A stretch of DNA of 35,994 nt from an uncultured Lachnospiraceae bacterium (GCA_947629865.1 CANRFJ010000024.1:1-35994); one strand, 5' to 3'. Shown: positions 21,337 through 29,997, counted from the stretch's first letter. Made by a program: numbers and translations. The notes: generated by a model not told the origin, from the sequence alone.

Positions 21337-22158
21337 ATGTTTGGCTATGTGACGGCGAATAAGCCGGAGTTGAAAATAAGGGAGTTTGCCCGCTATCGGG
21401 GGTTTTACTGTGGCCTGTGCCGACGTCTCCGCAGAAATTATGGTCTGTCGGGCCAGCTCACCCTGACCTATGACATGACGTTTCTGATTATCCTTTTGTC
21501 CTCTCTGTATGAGCCGGAGACGCAGGAGAGCAGGAAGCGGTGTCTGGTGCATCCGGGCAGACGGCAGTTTATGCTGCAGAATGAGATATCGGATTATGCG
21601 GCGGCCATGAATGTGCTTTTGTCCCACGACCATTTTGCCGATAACTGGCAGGACGAGAAAAAACTCCGCTCCCTCGTGGCGATGAAGATTTTTGCAGGGA
21701 AAAAGAAACGGATAGTCAGACAGTATCCGAGGCAGGCCCGCGCCGTGCGGGAAGCGCTGGCGGAGCTGGCAGAGAGGGAGAGGGAGGACTGTCGGGACAT
21801 AGACGCCGTATCCCGTCCCTTTGGCGCGCTGATGGCGGAGCTGTTCGTGTGGCGGGAGGACTCATTCGGGAATATCCTGCGTCCCTTTGGGTTCTATCTG
21901 GGCAAATTCATCTATATTATAGATGCCTGGATGGACGTGGAGGACGACAGAAAAAAGGGGTGCTATAATCCCTTTGCAGAACGCTGCGGCGAACCGGATT
22001 TTGACGAGCGCGTCCGGGACATGCTGGACGGGACGCTGCGCATGGCTGTCGCCGAGTTTGAAAAGCTTCCCTGTGAGCAGGATTTGGCGCTCCTTCGCAA
22101 TATTCTTTACGAGGGCGTCTGGACAAAAAGCGAAAGGAAACAAAAAGATGATGAATGA
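21337..22158 (+). CDS. DUF5685 family protein
   Basis: A 273-residue, mostly helical soluble protein starting at ATG 21337 after GGGAGG. MFGYVTANKPELKIREFARY, then FYCGLCRRLRRNYG (C25 and C28) and LTYDMTFLIILLSSLYEPE, are the family hallmarks. A later Asp-rich motif IDAWMDVEDDRKKGCYNPF (196-212) with the earlier Asp46 gives two possible metal-binding clusters, somewhat like class I isoprenoid synthases. That resemblance is my inference, not a known assignment. The DnaJ gene starts inside its last codons (22148 versus stop at 22158), so they are coupled. Confidence 0.8.
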   Translation: MFGYVTANKPELKIREFARYRGFYCGLCRRLRRNYGLSGQLTLTYDMTFLIILLSSLYEPETQESRKRCLVHPGRRQFMLQNEISDYAAAMNVLLSHDHFADNWQDEKKLRSLVAMKIFAGKKKRIVRQYPRQARAVREALAELAEREREDCRDIDAVSRPFGALMAELFVWREDSFGNILRPFGFYLGKFIYIIDAWMDVEDDRKKGCYNPFAERCGEPDFDERVRDMLDGTLRMAVAEFEKLPCEQDLALLRNILYEGVWTKSERKQKDDE

Positions 22159-22837
22159 CCCGTACAGTGTGCTGGGAGTGTCTCCGGGCGCAACGGATAA
22201 AGAAATAAAAAAAGCATACCGCAGCCTAAGCCGGAAATATCATCCGGATTCCTATTCAGATGAAGGGCAGAAGGCCTGGGCCGGTGAAAAATTCCGCCAG
22301 GTACAGGAGGCCTACAATCAGATCGTGGACGAGCGTTCCGGCAGGGGAGGGCAAAACTACGGCGGTTACGGCGGCTATGGCGCCCAGGGGCAGCAGAACT
22401 ATTCCGAGGAGGATCAGCATCTGATGGCGGCGATGAATTATCTCCGCGCCCGCCGCTACAATGAGGCTATAAATGTACTCAACTCCATTGAAAACCGCAG
22501 CGCCAGATGGTATTATCTCAGTTCCTATGCCAATCTGGGGCTTGGCAACAATGTGGTGGCGATGGATTATGCCCGGCAGGCGGTAAACATGGAGCCGGGC
22601 AATATGGAATATCAGCAGTATTATCGCCAGCTTCAGAATGGGGGCACGGCTTCCCCCTTTGGCGGCAGTCCGTTTGGGAGTCCTTTCGGCGGCGGCTATG
22701 GCGGATATGGGGGCTATGGCGGCTACGGCCGGTATGGGGCCGGGGACAGCTGTGGCACGGGAAATATCTGCTGTGATCTGTGGTGTGCGGATTCATTGTG
22801 TGAATGTATGGGAGGAGATTTGTGCGGATGCATGTAA
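22148..22837 (+). CDS. DnaJ-domain protein with TPR-like repeats and Cys-rich tail
   Basis: A 229-residue protein. ATG 22148 (or 22151) follows AAAGGA at nine bases. Residues 4-62 form a J domain with the Hsp70-stimulating HPD at 32-34. Residues about 85-160 hold TPR-like helices (AMNYLRARRYNEAINVLNSI, ALYYLS-type segments and AMDYARQAVNMEPGN). A Gly-Tyr/Phe-rich stretch (166-198) leads to a tail with eight cysteines in 27 residues (202-228, including NICC, CEC and CGC). Such a tail is unusual for J proteins and suggests metal binding or thiol attachment. There is no Hsp70 or GrpE nearby. Confidence 0.85.
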   Translation: MMNDPYSVLGVSPGATDKEIKKAYRSLSRKYHPDSYSDEGQKAWAGEKFRQVQEAYNQIVDERSGRGGQNYGGYGGYGAQGQQNYSEEDQHLMAAMNYLRARRYNEAINVLNSIENRSARWYYLSSYANLGLGNNVVAMDYARQAVNMEPGNMEYQQYYRQLQNGGTASPFGGSPFGSPFGGGYGGYGGYGGYGRYGAGDSCGTGNICCDLWCADSLCECMGGDLCGCM

Positions 22838-23367
22838 AGAAGGCGAGGACTATTGCCGTTCTTGGGATTATGGCGGCGTTTGGTACGGTGCTGCTGCTTC
22901 TCGGCACGGTGATTGCCGTCAATACTCTGTTTTTTACCGCGGCGGCGGCTTTTTTGGCAGGGCTTGCCGTTGTCTTTTACGGGGTTGGCTGCGGCGCAGT
23001 GTATGTCTGCGTCTGCGGGCTGCTGGATTTTTTGTTCAATCCGGACAAACTTCATGTGCTCCTGTACCTGGCCATGGCGGGATATCTTGTGCTGGCTGAG
23101 GGGAGCTACAGGGGAATGAAAAAAATGGCTGACGGGAGGAAAAAGGAGTGGGTGCACCGGGGGCTCCGGCTGCTTTTCTTTGGCGCGCTGTATGTGCCCG
23201 TCCTGCTTTTTATGTCCGGACTTTTTCTGCCGGAGCGGATACGGACGGCAGAGTGGTATCTGCCGGTTCTTCTTCCGGCGGGTTTTTTTGTATGGCTGAT
23301 TTATGACGCGGCATATTCTGCCGTAAAGAAACTGGTACATGATAAATTCGGGCGGCTGCCGGAATAG
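22828..23367 (+). CDS. Polytopic membrane protein, unknown
   Basis: A 179-residue protein starting at ATG 22828 (or GTG 22822), inside the end of the DnaJ gene; GGAGGAG lies at 22811-22817. Hydrophobic segments near residues 10-30, 33-55, 70-90, 115-133 and 143-165 suggest five helices, with basic loops between. No family is recognised. Its overlap with the DnaJ gene suggests the two products work together. Confidence 0.75.
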   Translation: MHVKKARTIAVLGIMAAFGTVLLLLGTVIAVNTLFFTAAAAFLAGLAVVFYGVGCGAVYVCVCGLLDFLFNPDKLHVLLYLAMAGYLVLAEGSYRGMKKMADGRKKEWVHRGLRLLFFGALYVPVLLFMSGLFLPERIRTAEWYLPVLLPAGFFVWLIYDAAYSAVKKLVHDKFGRLPE

Positions 23368-23407
23368 GGCGGCAGCGCGGAGTGAGCGTTGAAACGGAGG
23401 ACAAAGT

Positions 23408-25393
23408 ATGAAAAAATTTTTAGCTTGTGCAGCGGCTGTGCTGGCATCGTTACTGCTGGCAGCAGGAGGATACTGGCTGTTGAGGCAGCTGAGACCGGCG
23501 GAGGATTATGTGACGCCGCAGGAGACGATAAATACCGGAGTGATCAGCGCCGGAGCGGTATCCGCCTATACATCGGATACAATTCCGGAAAAAGAGTATC
23601 CCATGTACAAGAGCCAGAGAGAGGATCGCGCGGTAGACGAAGCGCTGCAGAAAGAGGGAGCGAAGGCGGCGACGTGGGAGAATCCGGCTGTGCTCGTAAA
23701 TCCCTATGGGAATTCTCCCCTGACAGCTTACATAGTATTTCATACCGACAAGGCCTGTGGCGTGGAGGTGCAGGTGCCGGGCAGGAAGGCGGCGAAGAAT
23801 ATCACAGGCAGACTGACGAAAAAGACAAAAAATCACCGCGTACCTGTCATAGGCCTGTATCCGGGCAGGAAAAACAAGGTGCGGATCTCCTGTCTGGACA
23901 GCGATGGGAAAAAGTTCATGACAAAGACGGTGACGGTGGAGACGGAACCTCTCCCCGCCGAGTTAAAGGACGCCGTGCATACGGAGAAAAAAGGCGGCTC
24001 CTCGGCCTACGGCCTCACGATTGTATCCGGACAGAGTACAAAATACCCGTTTGCCTATGATGAGAACGGGGACGTCCGCTGGTATGTGAAAATGACGACC
24101 GGCTCCTACGGCGTATTTCCCCTGTCCAACAGGCGTCTGATCCTGCAGACGGACGAATCGCTGACGCCCACGGAGGAAAAGCCGCACACGACACAGATGT
24201 ACGAGATTGACTATCTGGGGCGGGTATACCAGGTCTATTATGTGAAAAACGGAATCCACCACGAGGTGATTGAAAAGACGCCGGGCGGCAATCTGCTGGT
24301 GCTGACAAGTTCCATAGACGGCCACACGGAGGATATGGTAATCGAACTGGACAGGGATACGGGAGAGATTGTAAAATCTCTGGATATGAGGGAAGTGTTT
24401 GACGAGACCTATGAAAATAAGGTGGACTGGGTGCATCTGAACACCGCCTCCTACCGCAAGAGCGACAATACGGTGCTTTTGTCTCCCCGGAATCTCCATG
24501 CGGGCGTGCGCCTGGACTGGAAGACCAATAAAATCAAGTGGATCCTTGCCAATCCGAAGATGTTTGAGGGGACAGAGCAGGAGGACAAGGTGCTGAAACC
24601 GGTGGGAGAGATTCTCTGGCATTTTCAGCCTCACAGCATCTATGAGATTCCCTTTGATCTGGACGGGAATCCGGACACAGTCCATGTCATGCTGTTTGAC
24701 AATCACTGGCAGACGAAACGGAAGGTGGATTTTTTCGACGGCAGGGAGAACTCCTATGTGTCGGTCTATACCATCAACGAAAAGGAGATGACGGTGCGGC
24801 AGGAGAAGCATTTTGAGGGCGTGCGCTCCATCATCACGTCCAACTGCGCCTATGATGATGAGAGCAGACATATGTTTTCCTTTGGCGGATATCTGCACCC
24901 GCTGATTCGCGGGCGCAAGGGAATGATATATGAGTTTGACTATGCCACGGGGACAGTGTTGAACCAGTATTCCACGAAGGAATACTTCTACCGGGGGTAT
25001 GAGATGAAGATTGACTGGAAGGATCTGGCAGCGCCCATGCAGACGGAAGAAAACTGCGTGAAGGGGACGCTGCAGGCGCCGGCAGAGGCCAAACTGGACG
25101 ACTATCCGCAGGAGGCCCTGGCACAGGGGACGGCCTCCTTTGAAAAAAAAGAGGCGGTGCTGTATATGAAGACAGGGGATCACGCCATTGACCAGGTTGC
25201 CTTTTACGGCGAGAAGCATCGGTATCTCATGGATTATACCGGCGCGGGAAAAGGTCTGAAAAAAAACAGAAAAGTGACCTATTCCATTGCAATACCGCTA
25301 TCCGGCATGGAGAAGGAGACATACAGGATCGCGGTTCGCTACCATGGGAAATGGTACGACACAGGGAAGGAAGTAACCTGTCATGAAGTGTAG
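23408..25393 (+). CDS. Arylsulfotransferase (ASST) family exported protein
   Basis: A 661-residue protein starting at ATG 23408 after GGAGG, with an N-terminal signal anchor (residues 3-25). An immunoglobulin-like N domain (about 90-180) precedes a beta-propeller. The four active-site positions of E. coli ASST (H252, H356, R374, H436) can be matched: GIHHEVIEKTPGGN (284-285), DWVHLN (H343), SPRNLHAG (R361) and WHFQPHSIYEIP (H409). ASST moves sulfate from one phenol to another without PAPS, through a sulfo-histidine. In gut bacteria this can act on bile- or drug-derived aryl sulfates. The protein is anchored outside the cell. The residue matching is by eye. Confidence 0.85.
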   Translation: MKKFLACAAAVLASLLLAAGGYWLLRQLRPAEDYVTPQETINTGVISAGAVSAYTSDTIPEKEYPMYKSQREDRAVDEALQKEGAKAATWENPAVLVNPYGNSPLTAYIVFHTDKACGVEVQVPGRKAAKNITGRLTKKTKNHRVPVIGLYPGRKNKVRISCLDSDGKKFMTKTVTVETEPLPAELKDAVHTEKKGGSSAYGLTIVSGQSTKYPFAYDENGDVRWYVKMTTGSYGVFPLSNRRLILQTDESLTPTEEKPHTTQMYEIDYLGRVYQVYYVKNGIHHEVIEKTPGGNLLVLTSSIDGHTEDMVIELDRDTGEIVKSLDMREVFDETYENKVDWVHLNTASYRKSDNTVLLSPRNLHAGVRLDWKTNKIKWILANPKMFEGTEQEDKVLKPVGEILWHFQPHSIYEIPFDLDGNPDTVHVMLFDNHWQTKRKVDFFDGRENSYVSVYTINEKEMTVRQEKHFEGVRSIITSNCAYDDESRHMFSFGGYLHPLIRGRKGMIYEFDYATGTVLNQYSTKEYFYRGYEMKIDWKDLAAPMQTEENCVKGTLQAPAEAKLDDYPQEALAQGTASFEKKEAVLYMKTGDHAIDQVAFYGEKHRYLMDYTGAGKGLKKNRKVTYSIAIPLSGMEKETYRIAVRYHGKWYDTGKEVTCHEV

Positions 25394-25433
25394 TAGTTTG
25401 CAATGATTTATCATGTAGTAATGATTGCTACGA

Positions 25434-25463
25434 TTGACAATCCGCTGGAAAAAGCATTATACT
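25434..25463 (+). promoter_or_regulatory. Sigma-A promoter upstream of fabH
   Basis: TTGACA (25434-25439) and TATACT (25458-25463) are separated by 18 bases, giving fabH its own transcript start near 25470. I see no FapR-type operator. Confidence 0.6.
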
Positions 25464-25516
25464 TTTAACAGCAAAAGAAAGCGCAGGCTTCAGCTGGCGC
25501 TTGAATGGAGGCAGGA

Positions 25517-26488
25517 ATGGCAATCAGGATTATCGGTACCGGCAGTTATCTTCCGCAAAAGGTGGCGGACAATCAATTTCTATCCACGATTGTGGACACA
25601 GACGACGAGTGGATCCGCCAGCGGACGGGAATCAAGGAGAGGCATCTGTCCAGCGGGAAAGAGGGAACTACTTATATGGCAACCCATGCGGCAGAGGCGG
25701 CTTTGGAAAATGCAGGAATAACGGCAGAGGAGCTTGACATGATTATTGTGGCTACGGTGTCGGCCGATACCTATGTGCCCAGCACCTCCTGCTCGGTACA
25801 GGGGGCGATCGGAGCGATTCGGGCCACCTGCTTTGACTTAAATGCAGCCTGCTCCGGATTTATGTTTTCGCTGAATACGGCCTATGCCTATATCGAGATG
25901 GGCATGGCGAAGACGGTTCTGGTGATTGGCTCAGAGACGCTCTCCAGAGAGGTGGACTGGTCGGACAGGGGCTCCTGTATCCTGTTTGGCGACGGCGCCG
26001 GCGCGGCCGTTATCCAGCAGGACGACGGGGAGGGGGGCCTCATTGCCAGTGTCACCGGATCGGACGGCAGCCAGGGAGACGTGCTTACCTGTAAGGGAAG
26101 GGGAATCCAGAATCCCTTCCACAATTCCAGAAGGAGAAAGGACTATATCCGCATGGACGGGCAGGCGGTATTCCGTTTTGCCGTGACGATGGTGCCGCGG
26201 TGCATAAAGCAGATTTTGAAAAAGACGGAGACGGACGTGGAGGACATTAAGTTTTTCGTCCTGCACCAGGCCAATGTCCGCATTATCGAGCTGATCGCAA
26301 AGAGGCTTCGGGTAGATCTTGACCGTTTCCCGATGAACCTGAACCGCTACGGCAACACATCGTCCGCCAGTATTCCGATTCTTCTGGACGAGTTGAACCG
26401 CAACGGCCTTCTGGAGAGGGGCGACAAACTGATTTTGTCCGGTTTTGGTGGCGGACTGACGTGGGGAGCCATGCTGATTATCTGGTAG
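25517..26488 (+). CDS. fabH: Beta-ketoacyl-ACP synthase III
   Basis: A 323-residue protein starting at ATG 25517, five bases after GGAGG; ATG 25505 overlaps the site. The catalytic triad is complete: Cys112 in LNAACSGFMF, His250 in VLHQANVRII and Asn280 in NRYGNTSSAS. It condenses acetyl-CoA (or a branched acyl-CoA) with malonyl-ACP to start fatty acid synthesis. It is not near other fab genes here, so it may be a second copy or the genome may have a dispersed set. Its length and ends are those of normal FabH. Confidence 0.95.
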   Translation: MAIRIIGTGSYLPQKVADNQFLSTIVDTDDEWIRQRTGIKERHLSSGKEGTTYMATHAAEAALENAGITAEELDMIIVATVSADTYVPSTSCSVQGAIGAIRATCFDLNAACSGFMFSLNTAYAYIEMGMAKTVLVIGSETLSREVDWSDRGSCILFGDGAGAAVIQQDDGEGGLIASVTGSDGSQGDVLTCKGRGIQNPFHNSRRRKDYIRMDGQAVFRFAVTMVPRCIKQILKKTETDVEDIKFFVLHQANVRIIELIAKRLRVDLDRFPMNLNRYGNTSSASIPILLDELNRNGLLERGDKLILSGFGGGLTWGAMLIIW

Positions 26489-26533
26489 GGCGTCTGTGCG
26501 GCGCAGACAGTGCATAATGAATGGAGACAGAAT

Positions 26534-27235
26534 ATGAAAAAAATTTTGATACAGGGAGCCATGGAGATAGAGACCGGCTTTCTGATTGAGCAGATAAAGA
26601 AAATGGCGGATTACCAGTGTCTGGAGGAAAACGGAATGGTTTTCCATGTGGGCACGGACGGCTATAAGAAATATATCGTGAATACGACCGGAATGGGTAC
26701 GGTAAATGCGGCGATGGCGACTGCCTGCGCCCTGACGATGCTCCACCCGACTGTTGTTGTCAACCAGGGGACGGCGGGAGCCCAGAACCGGGAACTGAGC
26801 ACGGGCGATGTGGTGCTGGCGGAGGAGGCCGTAAATATAAATCGTCTCAAGATGCCCAAGAAAAAAATGGGAGAGGGCAGCGATCCGTTTTGCTGGGAGA
26901 CGGGCGAGCCGTCCTGCTTTCAGGCGGATCCGGTGCTGCTGGAGCTGTATGGCAGATGCGAATATACCGGCGGACACATAGTGCGAGGCCGGGTGGGGAC
27001 GGGCGATATTTACAGCCGTGAGGACGACCGGATCGTGTGGCTGGCCGAGAAGTTCGGCACGGTCTGCGAGGACATGGAGAGCGCCGCGGCATATCAGGTC
27101 TGTCAGAACTTTGAGACGCCCTGCGTGGGCATCAGGATCATCTCAAATAATGAATTGCTGGACGAGGAATTCAATGAGGAGACGGCGGTGATCCTCCAGC
27201 AGTATGTGTGGAAAGTAACCCATGAATATCTGTAG
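26534..27235 (+). CDS. MTA/SAH nucleosidase-like (PNP_UDP_1) protein
   Basis: A 233-residue protein starting at ATG 26534 after GGAGA. ILIQGAMEIETGFLIEQIKK is the MtnN-type start with the conserved Ala-Met-Glu, NTTGMGTVNAAMATACALTM and VVVNQGTAGAQN match the nucleosidase core, and CEDMESAAAYQVCQNFETPC (Met-Glu-Ser-Ala-Ala) carries the ribose-binding Glu. The last catalytic Asp usually found in a SD segment reads IRIISNNELL here (Asn), so activity may be altered or the substrate may differ from 5'-methylthioadenosine and S-adenosylhomocysteine. It follows fabH by 45 bases. Confidence 0.85.
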   Translation: MKKILIQGAMEIETGFLIEQIKKMADYQCLEENGMVFHVGTDGYKKYIVNTTGMGTVNAAMATACALTMLHPTVVVNQGTAGAQNRELSTGDVVLAEEAVNINRLKMPKKKMGEGSDPFCWETGEPSCFQADPVLLELYGRCEYTGGHIVRGRVGTGDIYSREDDRIVWLAEKFGTVCEDMESAAAYQVCQNFETPCVGIRIISNNELLDEEFNEETAVILQQYVWKVTHEYL

Positions 27236-27268
27236 GCTGCCGCAATAAGAAATCAAAAGCATAATTTG

Positions 27269-27309
27269 TCCTCCCTTTGCATAAGTATGTAGTGCAAAGG
27301 GGGATTTTT
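27269..27309 (+). terminator. Terminator-like hairpin whose 3' arm contains the SpoIID-like gene's ribosome-binding site
   Basis: The stem pairs CCTCCCTTTGCA (about 27271-27282) with TGCAAAGGGGG (about 27292-27302) and is followed by ATTTTTTT and then the ATG of the next gene. It would end transcription from the nucleosidase gene. The purine-rich 3' arm (AAAGGGGGA) is also the only plausible ribosome-binding site for ATG 27312. Confidence 0.75.
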
Positions 27310-27311
27310 TT

Positions 27312-29084
27312 ATGAGACGGACAGGCAGAGTGATTTTTATATTCCTCCTGATTACCGGCTGTATGTGCGGTCTTTGGTTTTTTCAGTCCTGGCGTGAGTC
27401 TGTGCGGCAGGGAAAAAAGGAGACGTATAGCAACGTCTATGTGACAGGCGTAAGCGGAGACAGCATCACGGCGGTGGCCGGAGGGGAGAGCCGTACCTGG
27501 GAGACAGTTTCGGCCGTGACCGGACAGGCCGTGGAGGGGATTGCGGATCTGCATGTTGAGGACGAAAAAATTACAAGGATTGTCAAAAAACCTGAAACGG
27601 TGACGGGAAAGGTTCTGAAGATGTCCGGAAGTTCCATCGAACTGGAAAATTACGGCGAGGTGCGCCTGGGGCGGGATTTCGTAGTATATAAGCGAACCGG
27701 TGACGGGGCGGTTGTCCAGGGAAAAGTATCGGATATACCGATTGGCGCGGCAGAGATCCGCTTTGTGGCCGCGGGGAAAAGGCTCTGCGCCGCCGTGCTG
27801 CGGGAGAGCGGCGTGAAGAAAATACGGGTTCTTTTGAAGGACAACCACTCTTTGTCCTACAATATGGATAAGGTGGTTCTGACCGCGACGACCGATTTTA
27901 CCATTCGGAGCAATGACCGGATACAGTCCCATAAGAAGGGTGAAAGGATAACGCTGCGGCCGGACGGTGTGAACGGGCGTGCGATTGTCTCCACAGGGGG
28001 CAGGGGCAGAATCCGCGTGGAGAGCCTGAAACGCCAGTACGGCGCGCCGGAGTACAGGGGTGACTTAGAGGTGGTAAAGGCGGATGCGGCGTTGCAGCTG
28101 ATCAACGAGGTGCCGCTGGAAGAATATCTCTACAGTGTGGTGCCGAGCGAGATGCCCACGGAGTACAGGGAGGAGGCGCTGAAAGCCCAGGCCGTGTGCG
28201 CCAGAAGTTATGCGGTGCGCCAGATGGCGGGACACCGGCTGGCAAAGTACGGCGCCCATGTGGACGACAGCGTATCCTTTCAGGTATATAACAATCTGAA
28301 AGAGGACGCCAGGGCAGTCGCGGCAGTAAACGATACGAGCGGACAGGTGGTTGCCTATCAGGGGAAAACGGCGGCGACTTATTTTTTCTCTGCCTCCTGC
28401 GGCAGCACATCCGGCACAAAGGACGTGTGGTTTACCAAAAAGGAGACTCCCTATCTGACCGCGGCAGTGCAGACCTGGCCCAGGACACAGAGAGATCTCA
28501 CGGCAGAGAAGGATTTCCGCAGTTACATCGACAATCCGGACAGGACGTTGGACAGCTCCTCTCCCTGGTACCGCTGGCAGGCATCTGTCACGGCCGACAG
28601 ACTGCGGGCCTCTGTGAATCGGGGAATAAAGAGCCGGTATGCGGTGAATCCCACTCAGATACAGGTGCGGGACAAAGACGGCGCTTTTCACAGTAAAATG
28701 GTGACGGACGTAGGGGATATTAAGGATATTGTCGTCCGCAGGAGAGGGGCCGGAGGCGTCGTGTCCATGGTGGAAATTCAGGGGAGCAAAGAGACCGTGC
28801 GTGTGTATACGGAGTATAATATCCGGACGCTTTTTATCGGAGAGAACACGATATTTAAGAGACAGGACAAGAAAGAGGTGAAGGGGCTCAGCATTTTGCC
28901 AAGCGGATTTTTTTATGTCAAAAAACAGGGAAAGCAGTTTGAATTTCATGGCGGCGGCTACGGCCACGGAGTCGGAATGAGCCAGAACGGTGCCAATGCG
29001 CTGGCAGGGCAGGGAAAAAGCTATGCGGAAATCCTCACATTCTATTTTCCAGGTACGAGCGTAATATCCCGCGAATCTCTTTGA
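27312..29084 (+). CDS. SpoIID/LytB-domain protein (stage II sporulation D-like)
   Basis: A 590-residue protein with a signal anchor (residues 7-24, ITGCMCGLWFFQSW). Residues about 30-240 are a lineage-specific extension with beta-rich motifs. The SpoIID/LytB domain covers about 245-590: EVPLEEYLYSVVPSEMPTEY (catalytic Glu in PSEMP), ALKAQAVCARSYAVRQMAGH, TYFFSASCGSTSGTKDVWFT and a C-terminal FEFHGGGYGHGVGMSQNGAN. SpoIID is a lytic transglycosylase that cuts denuded peptidoglycan during engulfment. This protein is much longer than the roughly 340 residues of B. subtilis SpoIID and resembles the general LytB-type relatives. It may serve sporulation or cell-wall turnover. Its last 50 bases overlap the convergent BrkB gene. 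Confidence 0.9.
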   Translation: MRRTGRVIFIFLLITGCMCGLWFFQSWRESVRQGKKETYSNVYVTGVSGDSITAVAGGESRTWETVSAVTGQAVEGIADLHVEDEKITRIVKKPETVTGKVLKMSGSSIELENYGEVRLGRDFVVYKRTGDGAVVQGKVSDIPIGAAEIRFVAAGKRLCAAVLRESGVKKIRVLLKDNHSLSYNMDKVVLTATTDFTIRSNDRIQSHKKGERITLRPDGVNGRAIVSTGGRGRIRVESLKRQYGAPEYRGDLEVVKADAALQLINEVPLEEYLYSVVPSEMPTEYREEALKAQAVCARSYAVRQMAGHRLAKYGAHVDDSVSFQVYNNLKEDARAVAAVNDTSGQVVAYQGKTAATYFFSASCGSTSGTKDVWFTKKETPYLTAAVQTWPRTQRDLTAEKDFRSYIDNPDRTLDSSSPWYRWQASVTADRLRASVNRGIKSRYAVNPTQIQVRDKDGAFHSKMVTDVGDIKDIVVRRRGAGGVVSMVEIQGSKETVRVYTEYNIRTLFIGENTIFKRQDKKEVKGLSILPSGFFYVKKQGKQFEFHGGGYGHGVGMSQNGANALAGQGKSYAEILTFYFPGTSVISRESL

Positions 29085-29907
29085 GGGACGAGAGGAGGCG
29101 GAGATGCTTTTGCTTTTTGAGGAACTGGTTCAGCATGGCGCCGAGAAAGATGATAATGATGCAGAAGTACATCCAGAGCATGAGGAGAACCATGTATGTC
29201 AGGCTTCCGTACACCGTGGAGAAGCTTCGGTGATAGTCGATATAGAGAGAGTACAGATAGGAAAAGGCAATCCACAGAAAGGCGGATAAACCGGCTCCGG
29301 GGAGCTCATCGCGGAAGCGGGATTTGCGGTTTGGAATGAAACGGTACAGGCACAAAAAGTATATGACAAATACCAGGAAGGCCACTGCGGAGCGCAGGAT
29401 AAAGATAATCAGGTGCAGGTTCGACAGAAGCGGGAAAAACCGATAGATGGTATGCACGATCTGGTTTCCGTATACGAGGACAATCAGACTGGTGATAATC
29501 ATGACAGTAAATACAATGGTATAGACAAGGGAGAGGAGCCGTCGGATAATCAGATTGCGGCGGCCCTCCACCTCATAAATGCTGTCCAGTTCAAAGGCGA
29601 TGCTGGAAAATCCCTTAGAGGCGGCCCACAGGGTTGTGATAACGGTGATGGACAAAATAGTACCGGAGGCAGCGGCATAACTCTCCCTCAGCCAGCCGGA
29701 CACAATGGAACTGAGATTTCCGGGAATGGCAGTCTCAATCAGAGACAGCATCACTTCCTCGCTCAGGGGCGTGTACTGTAAAAGGGTAATTAGAAACATC
29801 ATAAAGGGAAACATGGACACAATGATAAAGAACGCCACCTGCGCGGCGTGAATGGATACCCGATGTTCATTAAATTTGTTGATAAACCAAATAAAGACAT
29901 TATCCAT
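29035..29907 (-). CDS. YihY/BrkB family inner membrane protein
   Basis: A 290-residue protein starting at ATG 29907 after AAGGAGGC. About six membrane helices are visible (ISIHAAQVAFFIIVSMFPFM near the start, SLTYMVLLMLWMYFCIIIIF near the end), with the family's AAQVAFFxxxSxFP motif and the mid-protein LYRFIPNRKSRFRDELPGAG. The family was once mis-annotated as RNase BN; transport or envelope roles are proposed. The final 50 bases of the coding sequence lie inside the opposite SpoIID-like gene. Confidence 0.9.
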   Translation of the reverse strand: MDNVFIWFINKFNEHRVSIHAAQVAFFIIVSMFPFMMFLITLLQYTPLSEEVMLSLIETAIPGNLSSIVSGWLRESYAAASGTILSITVITTLWAASKGFSSIAFELDSIYEVEGRRNLIIRRLLSLVYTIVFTVMIITSLIVLVYGNQIVHTIYRFFPLLSNLHLIIFILRSAVAFLVFVIYFLCLYRFIPNRKSRFRDELPGAGLSAFLWIAFSYLYSLYIDYHRSFSTVYGSLTYMVLLMLWMYFCIIIIFLGAMLNQFLKKQKHLRLLSSLKEIRGILRSYLENRM

Positions 29908-29967
29908 AAGTGTGCCTCCTTGTCTCCTTACTATAACAGTATATGAAATAATTCAAAAAAAATCAAC

Positions 29968-29997
29968 TTGACATTCGTCTGTTATCTGTGCTACAGT
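29968..29997 (+). promoter_or_regulatory. Sigma-A promoter of the pheS T-box transcript
   Basis: TTGACA (29968-29973) and TACAGT (29992-29997), with an 18-base spacer, lie just upstream of the T-box leader. Transcription should begin near 30004. Confidence 0.65.

Noticed and set aside
19824-21633. Long minus-strand frames opposite the CDF, zinc-ribbon and DUF5685 genes
   Set aside because: They lie antisense to well-supported genes in GC-rich DNA and have His/Arg-rich composition without any domain.
23963-25219. 418-codon minus-strand frame opposite the arylsulfotransferase gene
   Set aside because: It is a shadow frame of a gene with clear family motifs; its translation shows no domain and no site before its start.
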